This document shows positions 1-8,600 of a stretch of 64,000 nucleotides of DNA, in pieces (the stretch's first letter is position 1; every line of letters begins with the position of its first letter). Source of the stretch: Oscillospiraceae bacterium. GTDB lineage: Bacteria > Bacillota > Clostridia > Oscillospirales > Ruminococcaceae. A program made the position numbers and the translations under genes. The notes under the pieces are model-generated. The model was given only the letters and a program-made list of their open reading frames with translations. It made no database searches and was not told the DNA's origin. The stretch is taken from NCBI GenBank assembly GCA_020024215.1, contig JAHHUC010000003.1, positions 1-64,000 on the forward strand, in the 5' to 3' direction.

Positions 1-2
1 TG

Positions 3-83
3 AATGTGCTTACACAGGCAGCACAGGCTATGCTTGCACAGGCTAATCAGCAGCCCCAGTCTGTTCTCCAGTTACTCCAGTAA
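3..83 (+). CDS. hag: Flagellin, C-terminal fragment (window edge)
   Basis: Reading from base 3 to the TAA at 81-83 gives a 26-residue tail that includes AMLAQANQQPQSVLQLL. This is the characteristic flagellin C-terminus (D0 helix), which packs in the core of the flagellar filament. The rest of the gene lies upstream of the window. An intrinsic terminator follows about 37 bases after the stop. The fragment implies the organism is, or was, flagellated. The identification rests only on this short but very conserved tail. Confidence 0.85.
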   Translation, partial: NVLTQAAQAMLAQANQQPQSVLQLLQ

Positions 84-113
84 TTTCTTAAGAATTTCTA
101 AAAATCACAAAAA

Positions 114-143
114 CAAAAAAGAGGGCTTCGGCTCTCTTTTTTT
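114..143 (+). terminator. Intrinsic terminator after flagellin
   Basis: A 7-bp stem (120-126 with 131-137) closes a UUCG tetraloop and is followed by a run of T (137-143). It is well placed to end the flagellin transcript. Confidence 0.85.
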
Positions 144-210
144 GTATGGTTTTCAACCAAAGGCAGAAGAAGTGGTTGAAAGTTTTGAAATTTTTCTTAA
201 AGTCAGAAAA

Positions 211-244
211 AACAGCCCCAATCCGTTTAAGAATTGGGGCTGTT
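211..244 (-). terminator. Terminator-like perfect inverted repeat
   Basis: The arms 211-222 and 233-244 are perfectly complementary (12 bp, GC-rich core) around a 10-base loop. On the minus strand the stem is followed by a T-run, which is the A-run at 207-212 read in reverse. The plus strand has no T-tract after the stem. It would therefore stop leftward transcription, yet no minus-strand gene lies nearby on the right. Confidence 0.55.
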
Positions 245-261
245 AGATTCTTAAATTTTAA

Positions 262-772
262 GATGTGCAGGAATTAAAGCTTGTGCAAAGGGCAATGGGG
301 GCTTTGCCCCCAACCCCACAATTTTTCTAGAAAAATTGATTAAAGCTTAACCTAAATGTGCTTATCATGACAAAATGTCAATTTCTAACACACGCAGGCA
401 TAAAAGTTATGCAAATAGCTTTTTTACCTGTGCGGATTTAAATTCTTTGCAAGCTTTCTTTTAAGAAAGCGGAAAAAGCAAAATTGTGAGGATATAAGCC
501 TAACCTAAATGTGCTTATCATGACAAAATGTCAATTTCTAACATAAGCAGGAATTAAACTAATGCTAATAACAGCATAGCCTGTGCGAAATTAAATTCTT
601 TGCAAGCTTTCTTTTAAGAAAGCTTGCAAAGAATTGATTAAAGCTTAACCTGAATGTGCTTTATCATCACAAAATGCCAATCTGTAACATACGCAGGCAC
701 TAAAGTTGTGCTAATAACAGCATAGCTTGTGCGAATTTAAGTTCTTTGCAAAGCTTTCTTTTAAGAAAGCGG
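262..772 (+). repeat. Array of structured ~140-base repeats downstream of flagellin
   Basis: Three clear copies lie at about 334-472, 487-625 and 632-772, with a degenerate one at about 262-339. The stretches 348-390 and 501-543 are identical over 43 bases. Each full copy has a block starting at TAACCT(A/G)AATGTGCTT, a TGACA-AAA-TGTCA mini-hairpin or its diverged form, a middle hairpin bounded by (G)CAGG and TGTGCG, and an end hairpin of the type GCTTTCTT-AAGAAAGC. Copy 2 ends in a perfect palindrome (594-613 with 616-635). No open reading frame runs through the copies. The array fills most of the gap between flagellin and pepD. Confidence 0.75.
286..313 (+). other. GC-rich hairpin in gene-free region
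   Basis: GGGGGC and GCCCCC pair around a TTT loop inside the degenerate first repeat unit. No T-run follows, so it is not a standard terminator. Its role is unknown. Confidence 0.4.
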
Positions 773-890
773 AAGAAAGCGAAAAAGCGTGGGGTTTTAT
801 AGGGAAGATATCAATTATACTTAAATAGCTGTCAGACCGATTTGTGCATATATCGGCACAGACTGTGCAGATTAAATTTTGCTTTGCAGA

Positions 891-936
891 TTACTGATTG
901 ACTTTTATTTTATATTTCACTATGATAAATCAGTAA
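891..936 (+). promoter_or_regulatory. pepD promoter bracketed by a 9-bp inverted repeat
   Basis: A sigma-A type promoter is visible: TTGACT at 898-903, a 17-base spacer and TATGAT at 921-926. A perfect inverted repeat (TTACTGATT at 891-899, AATCAGTAA at 928-936) overlaps the -35 on one side and immediately follows the -10 on the other. This geometry suits a repressor operator, but the regulator is unknown. Confidence 0.6.
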
Positions 937-967
937 GATACAATTATTCACAAAGGAGAGATTGCAG

Positions 968-2392
968 TTGGATTTAAAGCAAAGAGTATTAGAAAATTTC
1001 AAGGCGATATGCGCTGTTCCCAGGGCATCCGGCGACGAAAAGGCCATAAGTGATTACATCTGCGGCTTTGCCAAAGAAAGGGGCTTTTATGCAAGGCAGG
1101 ATGAAAATTATAATCTGCTTATAAAAATTCCCGGAACCTGCAAAAAGGAAAATGCACCTGCAGTTGCCCTGCAAGGTCACATAGATATGGTCTATGTGAA
1201 AACCAAGGACAGCCCCCATGTATATGAGGACGGCATTAAGACAAAAATCGAAGGGGATTTTATGAGCTCTGACATGAATACCTCTTTGGGAGCAGATGAC
1301 GGCATGGCTGCTGCCTATTGCATGACGCTTATGGAGGATTTGACAATACCTCATCCGCCGTTGGAAATAGTGCTGACGGTTTTGGAGGAGGTGGGGCTTC
1401 TGGGGGCGCAGAAGTTCGACTGCTCTGATTTGAAGGCAAAATATTTTATAAATCTGGATTCTGAAAAAGAGGGAGAATTTTTCACAAGCTGTGCAGGAGG
1501 TGTGAGAAATAATCTTAAAATACCTATGGAAAAAGAGGAAATCCCCAACCTCAAGGCCTATTTTATAGAGCTTAAAGGACTTAAGGGCGGACATTCGGGA
1601 ATGGATATAGACAAGGGCAGGGCAAACGCAATAAAGCTTATGGGAAGGCTTTTAAAATATTCCGACAGCGATAAGGTTCATCTTGCCTCCTTTCATCACA
1701 GCGGAAAGGCAAATGTAATTGCTCAGATGTGCAGTGCAGCTGCAGGTGTAAGTGCTGATTATGCAGATAAATTTTTAAAAGATTTAAAGGATAATTTTTG
1801 TATGCTTAAAAAGGAATTTGCATACACCGACACCATGGAGCTGGAAATAATTGAAAAGGATGAGGTGAAAACCTTTTATACAGCTTTGTCAAAGCAAAGG
1901 CTGTATGATGCACTCACTCTTCTGCCCTTTGGCGTGATTTCCAAAAGCTTTGTGACAGAGGGCCTTACAGAGACATCTGTAAACATAGGCTCCTGCGACG
2001 AGCAGGAGGGAAGCATTGTTATTCTAAGCTCTGCCAGAAGTGCTGTCCGCTCCAAAAAGCTGGAGCTTATAGAGAAAATTGATACAATAGCCAAGCTTAT
2101 AGGCTGCGAAAGCCAGTGCTTCAGCGATTATCCCCAGTGGGATTATAACCCGGATTCCCCATTGAGGGAGCTGGCTATGAAATCCTACAAAAAGCTGACA
2201 GGAAAGGATGGGGTATGCGCAGCTGTTCATGCAGGCTTAGAGTGCGGATATTTCCACGAGAAAATGCCCGACTGTGATATGCTTTCCATAGGATGCGATA
2301 TTTTTGACGTCCATTCTGTGAAGGAAAGGGTTTCTGTCTCCTCCTTTTTAAACGTGTGGGAGCTGCTTTTGGAGATTCTGCGGGAAATTTAA
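968..2392 (+). CDS. pepD: Cytosolic aminoacyl-histidine (Xaa-His) dipeptidase, M20C
   Basis: This is a zinc metallopeptidase of the PepD type that splits dipeptides, including Xaa-His, in the cytoplasm for amino acid supply. Visible motifs are HIDM (first metal His/Asp, about residue 71), LGADDG (bridging Asp, about 107) and EEVG (catalytic Glu, about 140), plus VHAGLECG near the C-terminus. The length of 474 residues fits the family (E. coli PepD has about 485). The TTG at 968 is preferred over the TTG at 962, because the AGGAG at 954-958 lies 9 bases from 968 but only 3 from 962. The gene is monocistronic, with its own promoter and terminator. Confidence 0.92.
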   Translation: MDLKQRVLENFKAICAVPRASGDEKAISDYICGFAKERGFYARQDENYNLLIKIPGTCKKENAPAVALQGHIDMVYVKTKDSPHVYEDGIKTKIEGDFMSSDMNTSLGADDGMAAAYCMTLMEDLTIPHPPLEIVLTVLEEVGLLGAQKFDCSDLKAKYFINLDSEKEGEFFTSCAGGVRNNLKIPMEKEEIPNLKAYFIELKGLKGGHSGMDIDKGRANAIKLMGRLLKYSDSDKVHLASFHHSGKANVIAQMCSAAAGVSADYADKFLKDLKDNFCMLKKEFAYTDTMELEIIEKDEVKTFYTALSKQRLYDALTLLPFGVISKSFVTEGLTETSVNIGSCDEQEGSIVILSSARSAVRSKKLELIEKIDTIAKLIGCESQCFSDYPQWDYNPDSPLRELAMKSYKKLTGKDGVCAAVHAGLECGYFHEKMPDCDMLSIGCDIFDVHSVKERVSVSSFLNVWELLLEILREI

Positions 2393-2409
2393 CAGCATAT
2401 AAAATCGGC

Positions 2410-2443
2410 TTGGCAGGAAATTTTTGTTTTCCTGCCGTTTTTT
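2410..2443 (+). terminator. Intrinsic terminator after pepD
   Basis: GGCAGGAAA (2412-2420) pairs with TTTCCTGCC (2428-2436) and is followed by a G and six T residues. Confidence 0.85.
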
Positions 2444-2617
2444 ATATTTTGCCGCCTGCTTAAATTACCCTTCGGGGAATATTTTTAAAGGTGATGGAAG
2501 GCTGCACAATTCAAAACGGCTTAAATTAAAATAAACTTCACAAAGAATACATTGTATCATATATACTGAAGTGTTAAAATTGTAACTATCATACATATTT
2601 GACAATATAAATATTTT

Positions 2618-2679
2618 AAAGGAGCAGCAGGACAAAAAACGATTTTTTTTAATAAGTTTTTTATCCTGCACAGAATTTT
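2618..2679 (+). promoter_or_regulatory. degV leader: Shine-Dalgarno, hairpin, then start codon
   Basis: A strong AAAGGAG (2618-2624) lies 55 bases before the ATG at 2680, too far for direct use. A hairpin lies between them: 2627-2632 pairs with 2664-2669, and 2634-2640 with 2656-2662, with one C-A mismatch. If the hairpin folds, the linear distance from Shine-Dalgarno to ATG shrinks to about 12 bases. No other ribosome binding site is visible directly before the ATG. Confidence 0.45.
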
Positions 2680-3576
2680 ATGAAATTTCAGATTGTTTGC
2701 GATTCCTCTGCCGACCTTGACAGGGAAGAGGCCTTGAAGGACAATGTGACTGTTGTGCCGTTTTATGTTTCACTTGACGGAAGCAGATATCTTAAAGAGG
2801 GTGTGGACATATCTGTGCCTGATTTTTATAAGGCCATGATAGATAATCCCTCCTGCTTTCCAAAGACCTCCATGCCATCGGTGCAGGATTATATGGATTG
2901 CTTTATAGATTTTGCAAAAAGAGGTGAGGACGTTCTGTGCATATGCCTGACACAGAAGTTTTCCGGCTCCTATCAGTCGGCTGTCAATGCCAAAGCGGCA
3001 GTTGAGGAGCTGTATGACAAGGTTAGGATATATGTCATGGATTCCATGCTGGTGACAGCCTTGCAGGGGCTTTTGGTAAAGGAGGCAGTCAGGCTGCGAG
3101 ATATGGATTTTTCCTTGGATGAGGCAGCCTCTCTTTTAAGCGAAATAAGAAGCACAGGACACATATTCTTTACCACCGACGATTTAAAATATCTTCAGCA
3201 CGGCGGAAGGCTGGGCAAGGCGGCCTTTGCCGCAGGAAGCATGCTTAATTTAAAGCCGCTGCTTCATTTTTCAGACAGCGATCTTGCCCCGGCACAGGTG
3301 GTGAGGGGAAGAGGAAAGTCGCTGGAGAGGGTTATTGACAGCTTTTTCAATTATATCAATGCCAACAATATAGATTTAAGCGGCTATTGGTTCGGCACAG
3401 GCATAGGCTGGGATATCCCTCAATATGAAGAATTTAAGGAAAACATATCCAAAAGATTTGAGCAGGAGGGCATAAAGCCCTGCAGCTGGGTGCAGGTGAG
3501 GATAGGCTCCACAATAGGAGTTCACACAGGTCCTTATCCCATAGGTCTGGGCATACTTAAAAAATGCAGTATATAA
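2680..3576 (+). CDS. DegV family protein (fatty-acid binding, FakB-like)
   Basis: DegV proteins bind a fatty acid. In the FakA/FakB system they present it for phosphorylation before it enters phospholipid synthesis. The 298 residues show the family layout: the start VCDSSADL, the KTSMPS segment, and a C-terminal IGSTIGVHTGPYPIG block that corresponds to the conserved H-x-GP lipid-site region. No FakA kinase (DAK2 domain) is adjacent, so partner and substrate are unknown. The start ATG is supported by the family N-terminus, not by a close ribosome binding site (see the leader feature). Confidence 0.88.
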   Translation: MKFQIVCDSSADLDREEALKDNVTVVPFYVSLDGSRYLKEGVDISVPDFYKAMIDNPSCFPKTSMPSVQDYMDCFIDFAKRGEDVLCICLTQKFSGSYQSAVNAKAAVEELYDKVRIYVMDSMLVTALQGLLVKEAVRLRDMDFSLDEAASLLSEIRSTGHIFFTTDDLKYLQHGGRLGKAAFAAGSMLNLKPLLHFSDSDLAPAQVVRGRGKSLERVIDSFFNYINANNIDLSGYWFGTGIGWDIPQYEEFKENISKRFEQEGIKPCSWVQVRIGSTIGVHTGPYPIGLGILKKCSI

Positions 3577-3634
3577 AAAAATCGGAGCTTCGCAAGGAGG
3601 CTCCTTAAATTTTAAAAAACAGCTCTTTTTTCTG

Positions 3635-3662
3635 TGGACAATCGGATTTTATGCGTTATAAT
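3635..3662 (+). promoter_or_regulatory. Promoter for the 598-residue lipoprotein gene
   Basis: TGGACA at 3635-3640, a 16-base spacer and a perfect TATAAT at 3657-3662. It lies 36 bases before the start codon. Confidence 0.65.
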
Positions 3663-3697
3663 GGTATAGCCAATCAGTACAGAAAGCAGTAAATAAA

Positions 3698-5494
3698 ATG
3701 AAGAGATTTATAAAAAAAGGTTTTATATATATTTTTGCAGCCATTGTGCTTGTCTCCTTATGTTCCTGCCAAGTCTCAAAGGAGCAGAAGGAGAGCTTTT
3801 TGCAGAAGGAGGAGCAGGAAAGGCTTTCTCATCTGCCGCCTCTGCCCTCAGGCTGTGATGACAGCGGAAATTTTCCAAAGATAGAAGGGGCTTTGGCAAG
3901 GGAATATATAATTTCTGAAAAAGGAATTGGAGATACATCAAAGCCGGATGAAAGGATAAATTCCTTTTATGAAGAAAGCAGCGCAGCGGAATTTTTAAAG
4001 CTTAATTTTCCGCACATAGATGACTGGTCTGTGGAATATGAATACCATGATTATTATTTGAGAAACGATATGTACGATCCCTTCGGCTATTGCTTCAGAG
4101 ATATGTATCTTCCCTCCTCTATGGTAATTTTAAAAACCAATGAGGGAGAGGATTTTGACAGATTGTTCCTGAGCTATTTCAAAAGCTATCAGCTTTTGGC
4201 GGAGGGGGATTTTTTCATACCCAGAGAGGAGATGAGCTTCAGCTATCACCTGTCATATAAAAGGGAATGGCAAAGCGATGATTTTTCCGAAGCAGAAATG
4301 CTGTGCGACGGAATGTATTATAGCGGCATATGGTTTAAAGAGCAGCAAAATGCAATGCTTTTTCCCGAGGCGGGGGAAAGGGCGCTTATTGTAAAAAATG
4401 TCAAAGAAAGGCCGCTGCCCTTGCTCTCTGTGGAAAAGAGCATTTTTGTGCTGCCCTCATATGAAAACGGAGAGAGGGATTTTTTTGCCATCACCGCAAG
4501 TGAAAAGGACAGCACAGACAGCATGCTCATGCTTTATAACAGTGAGGACAAAACCCTTTCTGCCTTTGAGCAGGCAGAAAATCTCCATATCATACCGCTG
4601 GAAAAGGGAATTTTTGCAATAAACAACAAATCGGAGCTTTGCATTTTTGACCTGTCCGGTGAAAATCCCCACAAGCCAATTAAAATTTTGAAGGATTTTT
4701 CCAAAAAAGGGAGCATAGCCACGGTTGCAACCGACAGAGAGAACCCTCAAAGCCATGCGCTTGCATATAAGGATACAGAGGAAAAATGGCATATTGTCGC
4801 CTTTTCATCAAGAGGGGAAATTAAAAACGAATATCCCTTGAGCATAGAGATGTCCTATCTTTACGACTATGATTTCAGCCTTGCAGACGGAATAATCTAT
4901 CTCAACAACAGGATTTTAGATGACACCTACCGATTTGCCTCCAACATAGCCCCCGGTGTGGACAATTCCTGCAAGCTTTTAAGGATAGACAGAAAAAGAG
5001 ATGACATGAGCATTTACAAAAAGCCGCTTTATTATCTTGCCCTCACAGGTCAGGAATTTAAAAGCCCCAAGGATATAAAAAATTTCCCGGAAATTGCAGA
5101 GAGAATCTTTGATATGCTGGAAAATGATCCGAATTCACATTTTTGGAAAAAATTCCCCAACGGAAGAATTTCTGTGGACGGAATGATGGAATATATAAGC
5201 CTTATGTTTGATATAGATAAGCAAACAGTTGTGAGCAATTCCCGTGATTATCTAAAGGGGGAGAGCACCATAGAATATATGCCCCATGAGGATGTGATAC
5301 CCATGTCAATCTCCTATTCTCATGCCACGGCAAAGGCCCCTGTGTGGGAGGGGGAGACAGGATATGTCATATTTGGCTGCATAGATGAGCAGACAAGGGA
5401 AATGAAGGAGGGCTTTAAATACAAGGTGACTGTCAGAAAGGACAGCAGCTCCTATTTTGGCTTTAAATTTCTTTCTATGGAAAAAATAGAATAA
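3698..5494 (+). CDS. Uncharacterised secreted lipoprotein (598 aa)
   Basis: I do not recognise this family. The N-terminus is a lipoprotein signal: a basic start (MKRFIKK), a hydrophobic core and a lipobox-like LCSC with the probable lipidated Cys at residue 24 (Cys22 also possible). The mature protein should sit on the outer face of the membrane. The middle (about residues 240-420) is rich in alternating beta-strand patterns such as FVLPSYENG and GIIYLNNRI, and could form a propeller-like fold. I infer this only from pattern. It has its own promoter and a strong terminator, and lies just before the 1956-residue surface protein. Both are exported and share a similar promoter, so a functional link is possible but unproven. 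Confidence 0.7.
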   Translation: MKRFIKKGFIYIFAAIVLVSLCSCQVSKEQKESFLQKEEQERLSHLPPLPSGCDDSGNFPKIEGALAREYIISEKGIGDTSKPDERINSFYEESSAAEFLKLNFPHIDDWSVEYEYHDYYLRNDMYDPFGYCFRDMYLPSSMVILKTNEGEDFDRLFLSYFKSYQLLAEGDFFIPREEMSFSYHLSYKREWQSDDFSEAEMLCDGMYYSGIWFKEQQNAMLFPEAGERALIVKNVKERPLPLLSVEKSIFVLPSYENGERDFFAITASEKDSTDSMLMLYNSEDKTLSAFEQAENLHIIPLEKGIFAINNKSELCIFDLSGENPHKPIKILKDFSKKGSIATVATDRENPQSHALAYKDTEEKWHIVAFSSRGEIKNEYPLSIEMSYLYDYDFSLADGIIYLNNRILDDTYRFASNIAPGVDNSCKLLRIDRKRDDMSIYKKPLYYLALTGQEFKSPKDIKNFPEIAERIFDMLENDPNSHFWKKFPNGRISVDGMMEYISLMFDIDKQTVVSNSRDYLKGESTIEYMPHEDVIPMSISYSHATAKAPVWEGETGYVIFGCIDEQTREMKEGFKYKVTVRKDSSSYFGFKFLSMEKIE

Positions 5495-5518
5495 GCTGTG
5501 CCTTTTATGCACACACAG

Positions 5519-5542
5519 CCTGCCCTCAGGGCAGGTTTTTTT
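5519..5542 (+). terminator. Intrinsic terminator after the lipoprotein gene
   Basis: CCTGCCC (5519-5525) and GGGCAGG (5529-5535) form a perfect 7-bp stem around a TCA loop, followed by seven T. Confidence 0.92.
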
Positions 5543-5591
5543 ATGCTCGGATTGTCGAAAAATGTAATATAAAAGAAAAAAAGGTCGAATA

Positions 5592-5620
5592 TGGACATAT
5601 TTTCCCGATTTTGTTATAAT
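5592..5620 (+). promoter_or_regulatory. Promoter of the giant surface-protein gene
   Basis: TGGACA at 5592-5597, a 17-base spacer and TATAAT at 5615-5620, with an upstream TG (5612-5613) forming an extended -10. The -35 is the same as for the preceding lipoprotein gene. Confidence 0.7.
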
Positions 5621-5661
5621 TCATATAAAAGTGTGCCTACTGTTAAAAAATTATAGTAAAG

Positions 5662-8600
5662 ATGGGATTTTGCATGAAATTTGAGCGTGTTCTTTGCTTG
5701 TTTCTCCTTGTTTTTATGATTTTTAAATCAGCATATGCTTTTGCAGCTGCAGGCTATCCTGAAAGGGCAGGGGAGGAGGAGACAGCTTGTTCTGAAAATT
5801 TGGAAATTGCAGAGCAGACACAAAAGCTATTTTCAGAAAATGATGAAAAAAGCAGCAAAAAGGGATATCCTGAAAAATTATATCGTCAGGCGCTTTTTCA
5901 AATAAGACAATTGGCATCGGGAAATGAGCAGGACGCTGTAATTTCCCTCACCTGCCCCGATGATTTTACCGATTGGAGCTGGAGCAAGCAGCAGCTGGGG
6001 CTTGATGATTTTGAAAGCTTTCTTTGTGAGCTGAAGGACCCTGACGGAAATATAATATATGATATTGACGGAAAAACACCCATAATGGTTCCCTCTGAAA
6101 AAACAGCTGCCGCCGTGAAAAATTTTATAACACCTCATATAAATCTGCTTGTTTACCGCCTTATGGCAGATTGCCCCTATGAATTTTACTGGTTTGACCG
6201 ACAAAGCGGCATAGTTTTGGATTTTAAATGTGTATGCGATGAAAATACACTGGATGTATGCGAAATAACAGTTTATTTTCACGTTGCAGAGGAATATCTC
6301 TCATCCTCGGCACAGCACCCCTTTGCCTTAGGTGCAAGGACACCAAAAATCAAAAGAGCATTTGACAACGCAAGAAAAATTGTAAAAAAGCACAGCAATG
6401 AGGATGATATGCAAAAGCTCATAAGCTATAAGGAGGAGATATGCAAACTTGCCTCCCCTTTGAAGGAGGGCCTTGAGCAGGATGCTTTTGGAATCGCCAA
6501 TGTGCTGGATAAGGATAATTCCAGCCACAGCCTGCCGTCAGGCTATGCCAAATCATTCCAATATCTGTGCAGCCTTTCAAAATTTGAAGATGAGAGCATA
6601 AGCTGCAGCACGGTGGAGGGCTTTTTGAACAACGAGGCGCACCAGTGGAACATCATAAGAAAAAATGACCAGAGCTTTCTCTGCGATATCTATTTTTCGG
6701 ATGAGCAGACACCAAACTTTTCCGACAGCCTTTTTATGAAAAACTGCGGCTCTGACGGCTTTGAGGAGATAGAAAAGTCAGTCAGCTATAAAGCTGTGTC
6801 AGGCTTTTTATACACCTATGATGAAAATACGCTTGCAGCTTATGAAAATTCCGATATTCTGGATTTGGGAAGTAAAAGAAAGCAGGTTCCAAAAATAAAT
6901 ACAGAGGAAATAACAATCAGCTATGAGGATGAGCTAACCGATTCCATGCTGTCGAATTTTTCTGCACAATGCAATGAAATTGCCGTAAAGGGAACATTTT
7001 CATGGGAAAACAAGGAATATGAAAATGCAGGAAAGGTCATGCTATCTGCAAAATTCACACCCGAGGACAGCCTCAGCTTTGAAGAGGTAAAAAATATAAA
7101 GGTTCCTGTTATAATACGTCCAAAGGAAATTGAAATCTCCTTAAAAAAGCCGGAGCCTGTGGTTTACACAAAAAGGCAGCTTAAACCTACACTCATCTTT
7201 ACAGGTGAAGCAGCACGGCTTAAAGACACCGATTATCAGCTTATATTGGGAGAAAACATAAATGCGGGAAATGATAAGGGCACCTTCATCATAAGAAAAA
7301 GCAGCATAGGCAACTATTCCTTTTCGGATTTTGAAGGCAGCTTTGACATTGTCCCCATGGATGTAAAATATCTTGAGGTGCAGCTTGAGGAAGAATTTAT
7401 CTATGACAAAAAGGAAAAGATGCCCTGTCCGGTTGTGAAGGATGAAGAGCAGCTGCTTTTTTTAAACAGGGATTATACTCTTTGCTACAAGGACAATGTA
7501 AATGCAGGCATCGGAAAAATTATCATAAAGGGCATGGGCAATTATAGCGGGCAGCATATAAGGGAATTTGTTATAGAAAAAAGGACGCCCAATCTTGTTG
7601 TTTCTGTAAAAAATAAAATTTATGACCAAAAGCCCCTTATTGCAGCAAGGGATATGCCTGCCGACATAGAATACAGCTTTGACGGAGACGGAAAAGAAGA
7701 GATAAGCTGGTATGATCAAAACGGGCAGATGATATCCCCGCCTGCTGCTTCAGGAAGCTTTAAGGTGGGCATAGCCATATTGGAGACAGAAAATTATAAG
7801 GGCCTTGCGCAGCAGTGCTTTGATGTTAAAATAGAGAGGAAGGATATAGAAAATATAGAAATAAAGGGAATAAAAGCCCCTGTGAAATTTTCTGTGCCGG
7901 AAAATGAAATAGAGCAGACAGAGCAGTATAAAGCTGCAGCTGTTGTGTGGACACCGCCTGATTCTGTTTTTAAGCCCAATACAGCTTACAGTGCAGAGTT
8001 CACGCTTTATCCAAGGGATAATTTCAAGCTCACAAGCAGCAGCATTATAAGCGTGGATGATTCTTTAAGCCTTACCTCAAGCCTTCTTTCGGATGGGGGA
8101 ATGTCTGTAAGGGTGTATTTTGATTTGACAGAAAAGAAGGTCCCTCAAAAATTGGAAATAGATTTTTTTGATGAAATAGATGTGCCCACAGCAGAGCCTA
8201 TGAAGGAGACAGAAGCTGCATATCCGCTTTCAGGAAGGCTTGTTTATGATGACAAAACAGAGGATAGGGATCTTCCCTTTTCATGGTCGCTGAATAAAAA
8301 ATATCCTAATGTCAGGATAGATAATAACACCCTATTTGTAAGCAGCAGAGCATCAGGCGGAAAAATTGGGCTGGAAATGTCCCTCGAGGGCACAGACCTA
8401 AGCGCCTTTTGCATATCCGCCATCAAAAGGGAGGCTTCTGTGGAAACAAAAATAGAAATAACTCCCAAGGCTGCTGTGATACTGATGCCAAAGGGCAGCA
8501 GACCTTCCACATTGAGCTTTAAAGCTCAAGTTTATGACCAATATGGTCAGGATATGGGCAAAAGGGTGAAAGCATGGAGCCTAAAGCCTCAAAAAATCGG

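Noticed and set aside
4..246. An 80-codon plus-strand frame at the window start
   Set aside because: It runs out of frame over the flagellin tail and through two intrinsic hairpins. The flagellin reading frame (3-83) is clearly the real one.
334..772. CRISPR array
   Set aside because: The repeats are ~140 bases with little spacer, diverge between copies and fold internally. There are no short direct repeats with uniform spacers and no cas genes.
989..1594. Minus-strand 201-codon frame opposite pepD
   Set aside because: It is the shadow of a well-supported metallopeptidase gene. It has no ribosome binding site and no recognisable domain.
5878..6282. Minus-strand 134-codon frame inside the giant gene
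   Set aside because: It is antisense to a continuous long frame, with no ribosome binding site and low-complexity hydrophobic sequence typical of shadows.
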